Positions 10,480 to 22,225 of a stretch of 64,000 nucleotides of DNA are shown in pieces. The position numbers were made by a program, and so were the translations under genes. The notes under the pieces were generated by a model. The model had not been told where the DNA came from, did not search any database, and saw only the letters and a list, made by a program, of their open reading frames with translations. The stretch covers positions 1,477,556 through 1,541,555 of the forward strand of contig MU001672.1 of assembly GCA_010093515.1 (NCBI GenBank), given 5' to 3'. Within the stretch, counting starts at the first letter, position 1. Every line of letters starts with the position of its first letter. The stretch comes from Lineolata rhizophorae (lineage: Eukaryota > Ascomycota > Dothideomycetes > Lineolatales > Lineolataceae).

Positions 10480-12745
10480 TCATGACCTCGCCTTGATGAT
10501 GTCGGCAGCCTACTCCGGATGTCAGCGGAATCTCCTTATGCAAGCACGCAACGGGCAGACCGAGCTCACCTTCTCAGCAATCGCATACACCGTCTCCGCC
10601 ATATGCGTCCCCGGGATCATCGGAATAACCGACGCATCCACGACGCTCAATCCCCGCACGCCATACACCAACAGATCCGTGCCAACGACGCCCCCGTTCT
10701 CCAGCGGCATCATGGCCGCCGTGCCGACCGGGTGGAAGAAGTCCGGGTCCAGCAACTGCGTGCGCATCACCTGCTCGATCTCGTCATCGGTCGCGACGTC
10801 CGGGCCCGGCACCAGCTCGACCGGATGGAACGCCTCGACCATGGCCGGCACGGCGTGGTACTCGCGCACGCGCTTCAGCATCTCGACCATGACGCGCGCG
10901 TCCGTCGGGTTCGTCCACGCGCGGTAGTCGACGAGCGGTTCGGCGGATGGGTCCGCCGGGTTGATCGCCACGCTGCCCCGGCTTGTCGGCTTGAGGTTCG
11001 GCGTCACGGACGTGGAGCCGCCCGCGAGCGGCATCTCGAGCACGGCCGCCTCGTCCGAGGCGAAGAGGGTGGCGAGGATGGCTTGCTGGGCGGCGTAGCC
11101 GGCGACGACTTCGGGCGGCGTGTCCGTGGCTAGGTAGTCCGAGGGCGCTTGGTCGGCGTAGTCGGCGGCGATCAGCTGGTAGTCGCCCGTGACGTCGCTC
11201 AGGGGGAGGAAGACACCGGCGTTGCCGAGGCCGAGCGAGTAGGGTCCAGTCTTGTTGGCCCAGTATTCTTCGTAGGCCTCGGCCGCGAAGGTTTCGTTGG
11301 AGGTCAGGGTGTCAGGGTTAGGGTAGAAGTTGGTGGTATCTAGTTCGCCTGTTAGCTAACGCTTATTTAGACTTGCATTTCTCTTTCCGTGCACTCACAA
11401 TTGAATACTGTCACGAACCATGGGTGATTGTGAAAGTTTTGCCCGACGCCAGGGTGGTCCACGACGACGTCGATACCAGCAGCTTCCAGCACGCTGCTGG
11501 GGCCAATGCCACTCAATTGGAGGATTTGTGGCGTGTGAATCGCACCCGCAGCCATAATGACTTCCTTCTGAGCCTCGATCATCTTAGTCTCGCCACTCTC
11601 CCGGGACTCGACGGTGACGCCCCTGGCCTTGTTTCCTCCTCCGTTCAGCTCGACCTTGGTAACTTTGTGCAGCAGGAGCAAGTTGTAGTTGGGCCGAACT
11701 TCCGCGACGCGTTTGTAGTGCGCGAGAACAGCGTCGACCCTCGTCTCATTGACCGGGTCCTGAGAGGACGGCACCCAGATGCGGCCGTACGCAGTCCCGT
11801 CAGCACCCTCGACCTGCGCTTCAATGCCAAGATCTCCCCACGCATCCCACTGGGTTTCTGTCGCCGGCCGTCAGCCCACATTCCAATGCCTACCGAGAGG
11901 AGTGAAGTGAAAATAAGGAGTCTACATACTCAGGCCTTCCCACTGGAACGGCGGATAGCTGACGTCCACAGGGCCGTGGCCACCATATGCGGATTCCTCA
12001 TTATAAGTGATGCCGAACTCTTCCTGCATGAACGCGTCCGGAGGGGTGAATTCGACGGCCTTGGAGGGATTAGATTAGCCTCCAATGTAAATGCGTAAAA
12101 GCAACTGCGCAATTCAATTGAATACCTTTTTAAAGTACGGCAGCAAGTCGTTCCAGCCCCAACCGTCATTGCCGAGTTCGACCCAAGCATCGTAGTCGGC
12201 GACCGATCCTCGGTCGTGGAACATGGCATTGATGGCAGAGCCGCCGCCCGCAATTGCCGATATCTGCACAGTGCCAACCCGACTATTCAACGCCGTTTGC
12301 GGGACGGAGGAGATGTTGAACATGTACTGCGTCGGGAACGGATTGCCCTTCTGCGGCATCTTGAGCTCCGGGTCGTCGTCGACGATGTCCCCGAACTCGA
12401 CCACTAGCACCGATTCTGTTTCACGCGGCGAGATTAAGTTTTGCAATTCGCTAATCGACAGTTTAAGATTGGGACTAATAGTTGAAGGCCCCACCCATCC
12501 CACCCATGCTCTTGCTCTGACAATTGGTTGGACTTACTTGATTCATCTTCAGTGAGCCGATCGGCCACCGTGAGGCCGGCGGTGCCTCCGCCGACGATGA
12601 TGTAGTCGTACTTGTTGTCGACGTCGTCGAGCGAGTATATCGGCTCATTGGTGGTGAAGTTGCCCCGTCTCAATGGCACGGCGCCGCACGATTCAAGAAC
12701 AGAAAACAGCGCAATTGCTGCGAATCCCAAAATCCCCGCTCTCAT
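10480..12745 (-). CDS. Secreted GMC oxidoreductase (FAD-dependent, AA3-like)
   Basis: Six exons (12745..12538, 12415..12126, 12059..11930, 11857..11399, 11348..10570, 10509..10480) encode 631 residues; introns are 50-122 nt and each junction keeps frame. Residues 1-22 form a signal peptide (MRAGILGFAAIALFSVLES). The dinucleotide-binding motif VGGGTAGLTVADRL starts at residue 51. GMC signature segments follow: AGGGSAINAMFHDRG, GAIHTPQILQLSGIGP, and C-terminally HPVGTAAMMP with the conserved active-site His, then SVVDASVIPMIPGTHMAET with the second His. The family oxidises alcohols or sugars with FAD and often makes H2O2 (aryl-alcohol oxidase and glucose oxidase/dehydrogenase relatives); the substrate cannot be read from the sequence. 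The last exon is only 30 nt (AADIIKARS, stop). Confidence 0.93.
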
Positions 12746-13582
12746 GGTAGCAACCCAACAAGCAAGAGGTCGACTGGAGAGAAAGAAACAAAAGGAAAGC
12801 AGAATGAGTGACTACGAACGATGGCGAGTCCCAACCAGTCCGTGGCGGGCCGGGCGCCGATCAGTATTTGTACTGATTCCCATGCGCATGGACTGACCTG
12901 CTGCAGGTACAATACCTACCTGGAGCACCTACCCACCTACCTACCTAGCTATCCACCGCCATGTGTCCTGCGCCACGAAAAGCACTCGAGTCCGTTTCCT
13001 ACGTCCCCCAATTAATTTGGTCCGAGAAGAAGGCCCCACTGCGTCCCTCCCAGCCTCCGTCCCCTGTCGCCGTCCCCAGGAACTCGGGCCCCCCAGCCCT
13101 GTCCAAACCTGATTTGCCTAGCTCGGCAGTGGGCGCGCAACAGCCGAAGCCATGGAGCGCGCACTGACGATGCTTGCGGGCACCGGGACCAGGCACGGGA
13201 GGCCCCAGCCGCTCGCACGCGCGCACAAATATCAAGCCCCGGCGCGATCTATTTTATACAACGCCATACAAGCCGACCCGCGCTGGCGCCTGAGCGCGAT
13301 CCCTCGCGTGCTGTACTTTACATACTACTGTACATACACCTACGTAGGTACACAGCCGTAGTATGGATGTGTCTACTCCGTAGCCTCGCGGCAGGTCTCC
13401 GCCCCCCGGCCGGGACCCCAGTCCTCTACCCGGACCTAACCTCCCCCCCTCCCCCCGGCTCTGCTGGCTCTCCCGTCCTCGCGGGCCCTACCCTTGTCCC
13501 CGAGGGGCGCTATTCGCGGCCCGCGATTGGCCTGCTGACAGACGAGCCGCCGGAGGCCGCTCGGTTTCCAATTCTGGCGCCC

Positions 13583-13617
<35 letters not shown>

Positions 13618-16490
13618 TCGCTCGCCAGCCAGCCGCACGCGAAGCCCCAAAAAAGACACGGAATAGCCGGACTCGCAAAGATCGACAATGTCCCTTTTTC
13701 GCTTTTCCATCTGCTGATGGCGGCCGACAAGTCAGTCGGATGGGCGCTCGCCCGGCGCGCCGAGCGGGTCCTCCGGGGGTTCGGGGGTAATTGCGCCGAC
13801 CATAAAAGCCGCATAATGTACGTATTTGTTGCACTCTGTGCCAGATACCTAGGGCTCGCCTGTACAATGTACATGGAGCGCGGCGCGTCTGCTCTTCCCC
13901 TGCCCCTCCCGGGCCCCCCAAAGTGGCCCCTCAGCTGTTTGCAAGATTGCGACGGCAACGGGCAGGACGGGGCCATCATGCGGCACCTGACCTACATACT
14001 ACGTAGGCGCAACGATTACGTGAGGGCTGGCAGGGCCCGGCCGGTCATCGGCGCTCTTTGGCCCCACGCACGCAGGCGAGGGCGCCGAGCAGGAGCGGCG
14101 AGCCTCGTAGTACTGTAGGTTGCAAGTTGGGACTCCCGTGGAGCCAAGTTTGCGGAGAAAAGGTGATCGGTCAGTCCTCCGTTTCCGATTCGCGTCTCCA
14201 ATGACTGCTGCCCTTTGCGAGCCTTGAATTAGCCCCCGGCCTCTGAGCCTCTCTCGGCACGGGGCCGAGCACGCGACGGAGAAATGAACAAGTGGTCCAT
14301 GCTCGCGGCCTCTTTGTCCCACCACGTTCCGGGTTTTTAGATGCCGAGCCGTTTCTCTTCGTTGCAATTTAATCTGGCAGACTTACGGATGTACATATGC
14401 AAACATCGAGTTGCCGATTTGGGGGGCCGGCGAGGCGTAGGACGAGCCGAAGAGGCCGTGCTGCACTACTGCTGCGCTTGCGTCTCGTGGGCGCGAGCTC
14501 GCCTAGAATGGTGTTTCCAACGAGAGGAGCTGACCCTCATGGGGAATGCGATGGACAGCCTGTTAAGCTTGCACTGCCAAACTGCACTGCCTGGGAACCC
14601 GGTATGTACATGCTAAGCTGTTGTACGCAGTGCTCGTGGCGCCGACATCGCAAGCACGTATTTACAAATCCCGAGGCATCGCGCTCAACGACTGCAAGCT
14701 TCATCCCAGGCCTTCGGAAACCGCATGCTAGATATAGCAAAGCTAATCCGGGACTCTGGAAACGAAACTATTGGAAACGTACATAGAGAAAGGATTTGCA
14801 TTGTAAATGCCATGAAAGCCGTTGGCGTGATTGGCTGGGTGCAAACCCCTTTTTATCCCGGTTCGTTTTACTCGTTCGCCTTAGTTCTCCAAACCGATAG
14901 AGGTTAGAGAAAACACAGCTAGATACATATATTTCGCGAGATCTAAATATTGCTGCTTTGTTTTGTGGGGAAATTAGGGAGAGAGCTTGGCGGAGCTTGT
15001 ATGCATAAAAGCGGACTTAGGAGGGCATCGTGATTGGGTAGCAGTGCTCTTGGAAAGGAGTGGCGCGCATCGGTTACTGAATCTAGCAGTATTTCCTTTC
15101 CCATCCGTACAGTCGGAATGTATAGCCACAAAGTCAGCTGTTCGTCGGGACGGACCTAGATAAAAGGAGTTGGAAAAGATGAAAGTCACGCTACCGCCTT
15201 GAATCTTTGTACAAGCTGAGTGTCCTGGAAAAGGAGTAAGTTCCAGTCCTTTGACTCCCCTGTGTATTGGCGGATGTTAAACTGGGCACCAGCCATCCAA
15301 TTCATAACGGTTGACGCGTGCTCGAGACGACCACTTTATCACTCTAGTGGATTTAGACGAGGTATGTCTATTCCCCGACGATCCACTAAAATGAAAATTC
15401 GATCGGGAACTTAACCGCCATTGGAAAAGATATTCCAAGTTTGCCGATATTTTATAAACGTACCAGTGACTCGGGACCTATATGTGACCGAGTAGTTGTT
15501 TCGCTTCATGGATCACCAACATAGCTCCGCGCTTGTAGAAGGTATGGGGGCCGCGCTAGGTCTCAGACGTCACGTTAATTTAATTCTTGTCCCACGGTAG
15601 CTTCGAGCACGAGACAAGAAGGCAAGGGTTCAGTTTGGATCTCATGACATCCTCTTTTTTAATCTAAAAGAGAAGAAAGCTTGCTTCTCTTCTCGAGAGA
15701 AACCCAGAAAGCTAAGACGACAAGTGAATAGGAAGGATCGAAAAGCCCAGATCTTTAAGTCTGCCTTGTAGGGATAAACATTATTGATCGCCTGAGAAAC
15801 CAGAGTCAGTGCAAGGAGCAAGAATTCTGTAAACCTGCATTATTAGACTCCGACTATCTTTCTAATAGGCCGGAATACCCGAGAAGATAAGCCACAAAGG
15901 ACTTGCATCCTACAATGGTCACAGAGAGAAGTCTAGCCGCGTGATTCCATAACGAGAGTGAAGTCTGGTTCGCAGATAAAACGACTACGACCCGTTACAT
16001 TGAAGATTTCTAGGTAACTTCTAATGGCTTATCAACATACGGAGCACTCGTGGTCCAGTCTTGAGAGAACTCGACAGACCAAACGTACTGTCACCAATTG
16101 TTAGCCGGGATATGTACTATGGCGACAAAGTGCGATCACCCAACATGGCGCAGAGGCTTAGCGCGACGTGTGGCGGTGCCAGCCGATTGGCCGCGCATAT
16201 CGCTGCCGCATCGGGCAATAGAGGAAGAAGCTTAACCACGCAAAACCACAACACCCCCGCCGGCCCCCACCCAACAACTCGGCCTCGGTTGGGGAAAGGA
16301 AAGGCCCTCGCGATAAAATCCGCACTTCTGCTGGACCGCTGCGGACAAGGTCAAAGCGAAACGGTTCGATCTCCGAGGACCGATGCGGAGAGTATCATGA
16401 CGTCAGCCCTTATACGTATGGCTCCCGACCCTGCGCGCATTCTGCAAGGGAGCTATGTGGGTACACGGCGCCCTCTTCTCCCTCTCTTTC
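12746..16490. other. Large gene-free block with low-complexity tracts
   Basis: 3.7 kb without a credible gene. The first 1.6 kb (to about 14.3 kb) is GC-rich with simple sequence: a TACC-type repeat near 12919-12948 and a GGC tract near 13583-13616. The rest (about 14.7-16.05 kb) is more A/T-rich. Motif copies TACTCCGTA (13374-13382) and TACTACGTA (13997-14005) are present. A perfect 8-bp hairpin with an 8-nt loop lies at 15668-15691. Open frames here are compositional, with no domain. Part should be the GMC promoter. Confidence 0.55.
13583..13616. repeat. GGC/CGG trinucleotide tract
   Basis: About eleven uninterrupted GGC triplets between genes. They create spurious poly-Ala, poly-Arg or poly-Pro frames on both strands, but no gene is supported here. 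Confidence 0.9.
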
Positions 16491-17202
16491 TTAGGCCAGC
16501 GGGTTAGCGTGTATGGTGACGTTCTTGATGGTGACTTTTTCCTTCGGCCGCGACTTCTTGTCGACCTCGAGGGCCTCGAGGGCGTCCAGTGTGTCGAAGC
16601 CGTCGATGACGCGGCCGAAGACGGCGTTCTTGCCGTCGAGGTGCGGCGCGGCGGCGTAGGTGACGAAGAACTGCGAGCCGTTGGTGTCGGGCCCCTTGTT
16701 GGCCATGCTGACGATGCCTCGCGCGTTGTGGCGCAGCGCCGGCCGGAGCTCGTCCTCGAACAGGGCGTCCGGGGTCGGGTAGATGGACGCGCTCGTCTTG
16801 GATTTGGCGTCGGATGCCGGGGAGCCGGTCTGGACCATGAAGGTCGGGATGTTGCGGTGGAAGGGACTGCCGTCGTAGAAGGATGAAGCGCACAGGGCCA
16901 AGAAGTTCTGGAGGATTGACGGTGCTGTTCAGCTCCTTGCTCGCTACGTGGATTGCTGCCAAAAGGCGCATCCGGCGCTTCTTCACGTCGGGCACTGGAC
17001 GCTAGTTACCTCGGCAGTCTTGGGAACGCTTTCGCAAAAGACCTCGATCTTGAGGTCGCCAAGATCGGTATGGAGCTGGGAGACACGTGGTCAGCGGAGC
17101 GATTACCAAGTGCTGAAACACTCGGGGCCAGTGGCCGTTGGTGGTTATTGGCGAGGGCGCGTAGCGGGGAGCAGGACGGTGGGTACGTACGGTGACGGAC
17201 AT
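16491..17202 (-). CDS. Cyclophilin-type peptidyl-prolyl isomerase, PPIL3-like
   Basis: Three exons (17202..17191, 17075..17010, 16907..16491) encode 164 residues. The first exon has only 12 nt (MSVT); the frame then reads LHTDLGDLKIEVFCESVPKTAE and NFLALCASSFYDG, the classic PPIL3/Cyp10 N-terminus. The catalytic core is intact: FHRNIPTFMVQTG carries the active Arg and Phe-x-Met-x-Gln, then GIVSMANKGPDTNGSQFFVTY and LDGKNAVFGRVIDG. A longer than usual, Ser/Ala-rich loop (SPASDAKSKTSASIYPTPDA) sits where most relatives have a short GGTSIWG-type loop. There is no signal peptide or RNA-binding domain; PPIL3 proteins are single-domain and spliceosome-associated in other eukaryotes. The gene is divergent from the arrestin gene. 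Confidence 0.93.
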
Positions 17203-18599
17203 GCTAGGTGACGAGTGCTGGTCTCCGCTCCTCTGCCGAAACAGTCGAAGGAGGCCAGGCTTCTGCTTAGCGCGGAGGGCGAAACGGCGAGAGCTTGCCA
17301 GTCGCGCCAGAGGCGGGTAGATAGGCGAGTTTCCCCAGGCGGTCGTGGCCCAGAACGCTGCGGGGACGGCGACCGGTAGCGGCGGGCAGGGCTGGCGCCC
17401 GAAGAGCACACAAGAGCCTCCCGGCGGCGCGGGGGCCCAGACTCTCTCTTGTGGAAACGCTCGTCGGTACGGGCGAGGGCGCACACGGCAATAAGAGGTG
17501 GTGATTGTGCGCCGCCAGCTAGCGCTGGTGTCCGCCTGGAGGCGGAGCGCCGGCGCAAAACGGGCCACTCAGGGCGGACCGCGGGGGCCACGCACAAGTG
17601 CAGCGCAGACCGCCCTCGCCAAGCCCCGCGAATCCCTCCCCAGGCAACACCAGGCACTGCTCGCTCGCCGCCGCGCCCGCCGGCCTCGTCCTGCCTCCTC
17701 CGCCCGCGCGCTGCCGTGGCCCTCGCCCACTCCTCCACTCTGCTCCTCCCCGCCCTTCCTCCCACCTCGCCGCGCGCGCCTCACCCGCACGCCCTAGCCG
17801 CACGCGTCCAGCGGGGAACCTAGCAACCAAGCCCGCCCGCGGCCGTGCGCCGCGCCCGCCTTGTGATTGACCCGGCCTGCGGGGACCTGGACACCCCAAG
17901 CCGTCTGCGTATGGGCGCTTTGGTGTAGCTGAGCTCCTCGCATCATCAGCCGCGCCAACCGTTTTTCGACCCCGCCGCCCGCGGCGCCGCTCGCTGCCAC
18001 CTGCTGGCGGCTGCCCTTGCGCGCCCAGGCCACCGAAAAGCCCTCGCTCCTTTGCCGGGCCCTTAGCACACGCCCGTCCGCCTCAGCCCTGCATCTCGCA
18101 CCCACACACACCACCTCGACCGCTGCCGACCGCACGCCTCTCCGCCTCTCGGCCGCGACTTCCGGCTGCCATCGCCGCTCGTCCATCACTCTCGCCAGAC
18201 TCTCGCGCCTCGCCTCATCCCGCATCTCGCCCCTCTCCGGACTTTTATTGCCGTCGCCCGGTGCTCGCGCCGGGGCTCCAGCACGTTGACGGGACCCTTC
18301 GCCGGCTCCAAACGCACGAAGCGAGCTGCAGCTGGACGCGAGCTGCAAGCGCCTCCGGTCGACCTCCATGCGGCCGCTTTCCCGCGAGCCAGGCCAGCGC
18401 CAGACGCGACGACGCAGTCCCGCGCAACCGGAGCCACATCAGCGCGCCATCACCAGCAAGCGCCTCAGTACGAATCGCACCGTCGCCGGCAGGAACCGCG
18501 TCAGCAGCAGCTCTTGCGCCGCCAGCGACTGCAGTATCCGGCGCGGTTGTCTAGGCTCACCCGCGATTCTGCCGCCTCGCGCTCCGCCTCGCTGCCACC
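17203..18599. other. GC-rich divergent intergenic region
   Basis: 1.4 kb between the PPIL3-like and arrestin start codons. It is strongly GC-rich, with pyrimidine-rich runs on the plus strand toward 18.6 kb that look like a fungal promoter/5' UTR. The many overlapping open frames on both strands follow from the GC content and carry no domain. Confidence 0.6.
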
Positions 18600-20030
18600 A
18601 TGGCCGCGTTCGTGCGGGTCTCCGGACCCCCGAACAGCAACTTTCTCGTCGGCTATCCGGGCATATCGGCGACCTTGGTACGTGTCTTGCCGTCCCGTTT
18701 CAACCAGTTCTGGTTGTTCTGGTTTCAAAATGTGTTCGCTATCACTTATGGGTTGCGTCTAGAGGACGATTTGTCCATCAGTGATAGCCGTTGTCAAGAA
18801 GTAACTAATCTGTGCGCCTCCCGGCGATGCGTATGTAGCCACGCGTAGAAGGCAAAGTTGAAATCCGACCTGCCGTCGGCATCAGCGCTCCCGTTCTCGT
18901 GTCGCTCGTCACCATCGCCCTCCACCGCCGCGAAACCATCCACCCCCACGCCGAGTCCGTCGCCAAGCGTTCTCTCGCCGCCCCGCGAAAAGAGATCATT
19001 GATATCGTTGGAAAAGAGATGCTCTTGTTTCGTTGTCCGGCCGGGAAGGAGTGCGACAGTGTCTTGTCAATGGACCTTCCCTTCGTTATCTTCATACCGT
19101 ACGGCCGAGGCGGGGAAGAAGTCGCGCGGCGAGTCCCTCCCGCGAGTCTCCAGCTGCCCAGCAGGACGGCCGAGACGTTCTACGAGTTGGTGGTGACGGT
19201 GCAGCAAGGCCCGCAAGAGCAGCGCAAGTACGCCTTCCCGGTACCGATATGCCGATACGACACCCTTTCCACTTTCGGCATGTACAACCGGCCCGAGTCC
19301 GCGGAGCGCGTCACCGACCACCTGGTCACACTAGGCATCTCGCTACCGCGGTGGTCCTACGGCCCGCTCGACCCGGTCAGCGTCTACATCAAGCTCAGCC
19401 CGAACCCGGACTGGATGAACAAGGCGCGCCGAGTGACGATCCAGAAGATCACGGTGGGCATCGACGAAGAGATCATCTTCAACCACGAAGGGGACGAGCC
19501 GCACCGCAAAGTCAAGGTGCTGACCAGGACGTCGCAGAATGTCGGCGTCAAGATGCCGGAGGCCGGCTACTACACCAACCTTGGCTTTGTGTTCCCAGCC
19601 AAGGACCACAGGGATACCGAAGGCATATTGCCGCGGGGTAGGAAGGAGTTTCCCATGTACGCGGTCGCCGGCTTCACCACGACGGCCACGCTGTACAAGA
19701 TCGAGTACTACTTGACCGTTAAGGTAGGCTATAGAAGCCCACTCCCTTCTAAACGGATTGCTTCGTTGACACTTTTTGCGCTCACAGGCTCGGATGAGCA
19801 ACGCAAAAGACATCCTCTTGCGTCAGCCCATTGTCGTCTGCCCCTTCGACCACGCCGGCTGCAAGGAGGAAATGGAGGCCATAGAGCAAGCGGCAAAGGA
19901 CGCGGCGCACGTCAGCCCAGACAACCCCATGCTGCCAGCGCCGCATATAATCAGAGCGGACGACTCGAATGGCTATCGCGCGCTCGGAATGACGTTCGTC
20001 GGCGGGGTGCGCAAGCCGCTGATCGAGTGA
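18600..20030 (+). CDS. Arrestin-domain protein
   Basis: Three exons (18600..18677, 18839..19723, 19788..20030) encode 401 residues. The ATG sits in CCACCATGG, a strong context. Exon 1 gives MAAFVRVSGPPNSNFLVGYP and then GISATL; exon 2 resumes with PRVEGKVEIRPAVGISAPV, so the acceptor at 18838 is set by frame. The protein has the beta-sandwich pattern of arrestin N- and C-domains (EGKVEIRP, VSLVTIALHRRE, DLPFVIFIPYG, YELVVTVQQG, ARRVTIQKITVGIDEE, TATLYKIEYYLTVKARM). It lacks a clear PY motif for a Nedd4/Rsp5 ligase and is shorter than the yeast ART adaptors and than PalF/Rim8. A trafficking or signalling adaptor role is a family-level guess. Confidence 0.85.
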
Positions 20031-21255
20031 GGAGCGCGGCAAGTGGCTGCGGCGGGACTCATGTTCGCCGGAAAGCTGCTGGTGGTTACTGCATCCGCTG
20101 GGGCGTAGAACATACTTCTGAAGCCACGAACATCGCGCGGGCATCGGAACGGAAGACGAAATCACAACTTGGTTTTCGGACTGCTAGGCGCCGGCGTGCT
20201 TGGCACGGGCATATGAGGTCACAGCCTTTCTACCTGCGTGGAATATCAGGTAGAGTACGTATCCGTAGTGTCTACTTTTAACCTATTTGCGTAACGAGTT
20301 TCCTTCAGTTAGGAGTTCGCGGCGTTGTTGGCAGTCGGGAGAAGTTCCCGTCTCATCTTGTCTCGGTTTTTATGGCAACAGGGTCTTGGCGTCTTTCCGA
20401 TTTCACGGCGTCATTTTTTGGGTGGACGGGTTGGGCTGGGCGAGTAATTTGCAAATTTGTGCTTAGTCAGACAAGGTCGGAGTACAAATGCTGCAACTTT
20501 GTCGGCAATGGAACCTGGAAACTTGGCAACGGGGATTGGGGCATCGGTATATTCTATTCTTCGAGGGTTGTTGTTGTTGCTTCTCTTCTATTCACTGGGA
20601 GGGGGGAACGGGTAGGACACGAGTCGCCGAGCGAAGTCGTTGACCATTGTCCCATGCGGCTCGTGGGAGCACGCCAGGTAGCTAGGTGGTCCGGTCCGCC
20701 TCTCTTGCGCGCTTCGGGCGTTCATGCATTGCGGCGGAGTTGTTTTGGTTGCTTGCCCAGAACGCGCGCAACTGCTGAAAGTCGAAAACTCCCGTCCGGA
20801 AGATGCGTTTGCCTTTACTTTTTCTTATTGCGCCGCTTGTGTTGCGTTAGGTTTGTACGCTTATACCGGGGGGTTGTGGGTTGGTGGGCTTAGGTGTTGT
20901 GATGGTCGAGGTTGAGGTGTGTGGGCATGGGGATACCAACGCCTTCTAGGGCGGAGAAGAAATGTGAAAACCTCTCCTGTTTGGTATGGACTTGTGGCTT
21001 TGTTCTCTCTGACTTTGTTTGTGATGCTAGTCGTACATGGGCACCGTAAGTACCTATCTTCGGTAAGACATGCAGGCGGCACACTACCTTAAGAAACATG
21101 ATGTGCCGGCGCCTCTGCCCATCTATGGACGTCTGGTGACAGAGTGCGCTACGTAGTAGACATTACGGACTTCGCTAACACCAACCAGCACAAGCAACCA
21201 CGGTCTTCTTATCTACCACCAACCCACCCTCTTCGAGCAAAGCCCCGCCTCCTCC
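20031..21255. other. Intergenic region between convergent genes
   Basis: 1.2 kb between the stop of the arrestin gene and the stop of the small gene at 21256. Nothing recognisable apart from one TACGTAGTA motif at 21150-21158. A 173-residue frame at 20372 has no domain and no coding character. Confidence 0.55.
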
Positions 21256-21600
21256 CTACTGCGGCTTTGGCCGGATCGCCAGGTCACCAAAGGCGTGGTG
21301 CAACGTCTCGCCGACGTGCTCGGAGAGCCGTTCACTCTCGCTCCCAGCCCCGGCCTCATTGTTGCTATGGGCAGCCTGCTGCTGCATGGCATGTGCCCTG
21401 GCTCCGGCGACGTACTCGTCGATCATGCGCTTCAAGGAGGCGTACTGCGGGCTGGCCTCGCCGAAGGTGTTGCGAGCGTTGCGCAGGTTGGTGGCGAGCT
21501 GTTGGGAATTCTCTTTTTTTAAAAAATGGCAAGCCCAATGGCAATGGGATGTGAAGAAAAGTGACCTGCGTACCGAGATGAGGAGCTCGTTGTCCATCAT
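21256..21600 (-). CDS. Small helical protein of unknown function (89 residues)
   Basis: Two exons (21600..21574, 21498..21256) joined across a 75-nt intron (GTACGC donor, AACAG acceptor) encode 89 residues beginning MMDNELLIS. The body is predicted helical and polar (LATNLRNARNTFGEASPQY, then LKRMIDEYVAGARAHAMQQQ), with an acidic C-terminal part (SESERLSEHVGETLHHAF). There is no signal peptide or membrane span. I do not recognise the family. The clean splice and the amphipathic heptad-like pattern argue for a real gene. It is divergent from the SDR gene. Confidence 0.6.
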   Translation of the reverse strand: MMDNELLISVRRSLFFTSHCHWACHFLKKENSQQLATNLRNARNTFGEASPQYASLKRMIDEYVAGARAHAMQQQAAHSNNEAGAGSESERLSEHVGETLHHAFGDLAIRPKPQ

Positions 21601-22225
21601 TTTGTTTTGGGAGGAAGCGGAACTGGCTCTCCTCCTTTGAGGGAGATACTGGGCTCGAAAAGAAATCAGACAGGGTTCATTTATCAAAATAGATGGTTAT
21701 CAACTAACAGAATCTCGTTCAGCCCTAAAATGTACAGATTCTGCGTATATATTAAGCAGCAATGCTTCGTAAGTACGCTCCGGTTCCCTCGACGTGGCTT
21801 GTTGGAAGAGGTGACGGAGATGTGGCTGAAGAAACTCAGGGTCCACTGCTCTGTGGCGTCGCGAGCGGACGCACTAAGCCAAATACCCACTAGCTTTACC
21901 TCGGCAGTCCCGCGGGGCTGGACTGGACGTCAACCTCGGGAGCTCAAGCGACAAGGGGGGGTTAAAGAAGCGGGTGTCATCTCGAGCAATTAGGGCGTTT
22001 AGAGGCGTAGTGAGACAGATATTCCGCGAACCTGTTATTGAAATCGTACATATGCACTAGGCGCTTTCTCAAGAGCCTGCTGTACTTTTAGGATCTAAGC
22101 TCAACCAAAGCGTGCTGAAGTTCCGAAGTCGTCGCTGCGCCCGCTTCTTCACTTCGGGTCCCAGTACCCATCTCATAACCGTCGTCGTGAGCTCCACACG
22201 AAAACAGCAGCAACACCCACCAACC
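21601..22225. other. Divergent intergenic region (89-residue gene / SDR)
   Basis: 625 bp between two start codons facing away from each other; it should hold both promoters. No recognisable motif beyond T/A-rich stretches near 21680-21760. Confidence 0.5.

Noticed and set aside
13367-13979. Overlapping 99-163-residue frames on both strands
   Set aside because: They exist because of the GGC tract and high GC; they are Arg/Ala/Pro-rich, have no domain and overlap each other in several frames.
16061-16507. 148-residue plus-strand frame
   Set aside because: It overlaps the end of the PPIL3-like gene, has no domain and does not continue by splicing into anything recognisable.
20372-20893. 173-residue frame downstream of the arrestin gene
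   Set aside because: Composition is uneven and Cys/Trp/Arg-rich, with no domain and no homologous feel; it fits 3' flank sequence.
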